Source of the DNA: RGIG426 sp045600765
Lineage (GTDB): Bacteria > Bacillota > Clostridia > Oscillospirales > Acutalibacteraceae
Direction of reading: 5' to 3'
Length of the DNA stretch: 5,838 nucleotides
Assembly (NCBI GenBank): GCA_045600765.1
Contig: JAZRYM010000002.1
Location: 1-5,838, forward strand
Each line of letters starts with the position of its first letter. The stretch's first letter is position 1. The position numbers and the translations under genes were made by a program. Below, in pieces: positions 5,747 through 5,838 of this stretch. The notes beneath the pieces are model-generated. The model was not told where the DNA came from, ran no database searches, and saw only the letters and a program-made list of their open reading frames with translations.

Positions 5747-5750
5747 GTCC

Positions 5751-5779
5751 TTGACTTTATTATACGGAGGTAGTATACT
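5751..5779 (+). promoter_or_regulatory. Rightward promoter for the gene starting at 5831
   Basis: A -35 box TTGACT (5751-5756) and a -10 box TATACT (5774-5779) are separated by 17 bp. The expected transcription start is near 5786, inside the palindrome at 5783-5804, so a bound repressor would occlude initiation. The leader is about 45 nt and would begin with the palindrome. Confidence 0.8.
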
Positions 5780-5787
5780 GTTTTTGC
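5759..5787 (-). promoter_or_regulatory. Leftward promoter of the XRE regulator gene
   Basis: On the minus strand there is a perfect -10 box TATAAT at 5764-5759. At 17 bp spacing the -35 position (5787-5782) reads GCAAAA, a poor match that overlaps the palindrome. The promoter is therefore weak in its -35 element and may depend on, or be blocked by, whatever binds the palindrome. Its -10 box lies inside the spacer of the rightward promoter. Confidence 0.55.
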
Positions 5788-5804
5788 ACCTATATAGGTG
5801 CAAA
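5783..5804. promoter_or_regulatory. Perfect 22-bp palindromic operator (O1)
   Basis: TTTGCACCTAT (5783-5793) is followed directly by its exact reverse complement (5794-5804). It lies over the expected start site of the rightward promoter and over the -35 region of the leftward one. It is the best candidate binding site for the XRE regulator encoded next door. It has no T-tract and is too early in the transcript to be a terminator. Confidence 0.8.
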
Positions 5805-5830
5805 TGTGAAATTTTGAGGAGGGGTAAAAA

Positions 5831-5838
5831 ATGAAAAA
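5831..5838 (+). CDS. Start of an unknown gene (partial, runs off right edge)
   Basis: ATG AAA AA at the window end (Met-Lys-...) is preceded by the strong ribosome binding site AGGAGG (5817-5822) at 8 nt, in GAGGAGGGG. A well-formed promoter and operator lie upstream. That a gene starts here is well supported, but nothing can be said about its product. Its position suggests it is the main target of the XRE regulator. Confidence 0.75.

Noticed and set aside
5783..5804. The perfect palindrome as an intrinsic terminator or attenuator
   Set aside because: It sits at the transcription start, is A-T rich in the centre and lacks a following T-tract. An operator fits better.
5556..5834. A 92-codon plus-strand open frame opposite the XRE gene
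   Set aside because: It lies antisense to a recognisable HTH protein, crosses both promoters and the operators, and has no ribosome binding site.

Overview
The window looks like a chromosomal segment of a moderately GC-rich Clostridia-type Firmicute, plausibly a gut Oscillospirales/Ruminococcaceae-like anaerobe. This assignment is an inference. It rests on strong AAGGAG-type ribosome binding sites, near-consensus sigma-A promoters that all have 17-bp spacers, intrinsic terminators with clean T-tracts, a Firmicutes-type uridine phosphorylase, and palindromic intergenic repeats of the kind scattered through such genomes. No rRNA, tRNA, CRISPR array or insertion sequence is visible.

Layout from left to right. 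(1) Positions 1-62, minus strand: the first 20 codons of a membrane protein, probably an EamA/DMT-family transporter, with a TTG start and its own promoter at 96-124. (2) 125-381: a non-coding spacer with several small palindromes. (3) guaB (446-1951), a single-gene unit with a near-perfect promoter and a strong terminator. Its IMP dehydrogenase is of the unusual Tritrichomonas foetus-like type. (4) A three-gene operon, fumC - malic enzyme - udp (2061-5398), starting from a promoter whose -35 box begins one base after the guaB terminator T-tract and ending at a terminator at 5406-5433. (5) A convergent minus-strand gene for a 75-residue Cro/C1-type HTH regulator (5484-5711). (6) A compact divergent control region (5712-5830) with overlapping back-to-back promoters and two related 22-bp operator-like sites. 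It leads into a plus-strand gene whose first codons are at the window edge.

How the genes may work together. FumC hydrates fumarate to malate, and the malic enzyme decarboxylates malate to pyruvate, giving CO2 and reduced nicotinamide cofactor. Fumarate is a by-product of adenylosuccinate lyase in the AMP branch from IMP, and GuaB starts the GMP branch from the same IMP. Udp salvages uracil and ribose-1-phosphate from uridine. The block can therefore be read as nucleotide metabolism coupled to fumarate recycling, although only the FumC-malic enzyme step is directly implied by operon structure.

Most of the window is ordinary housekeeping sequence. The parts that deserve a second look are the regulator/operator module at the right edge, which may control an accessory gene just outside the window, and the T. 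foetus-like IMP dehydrogenase.
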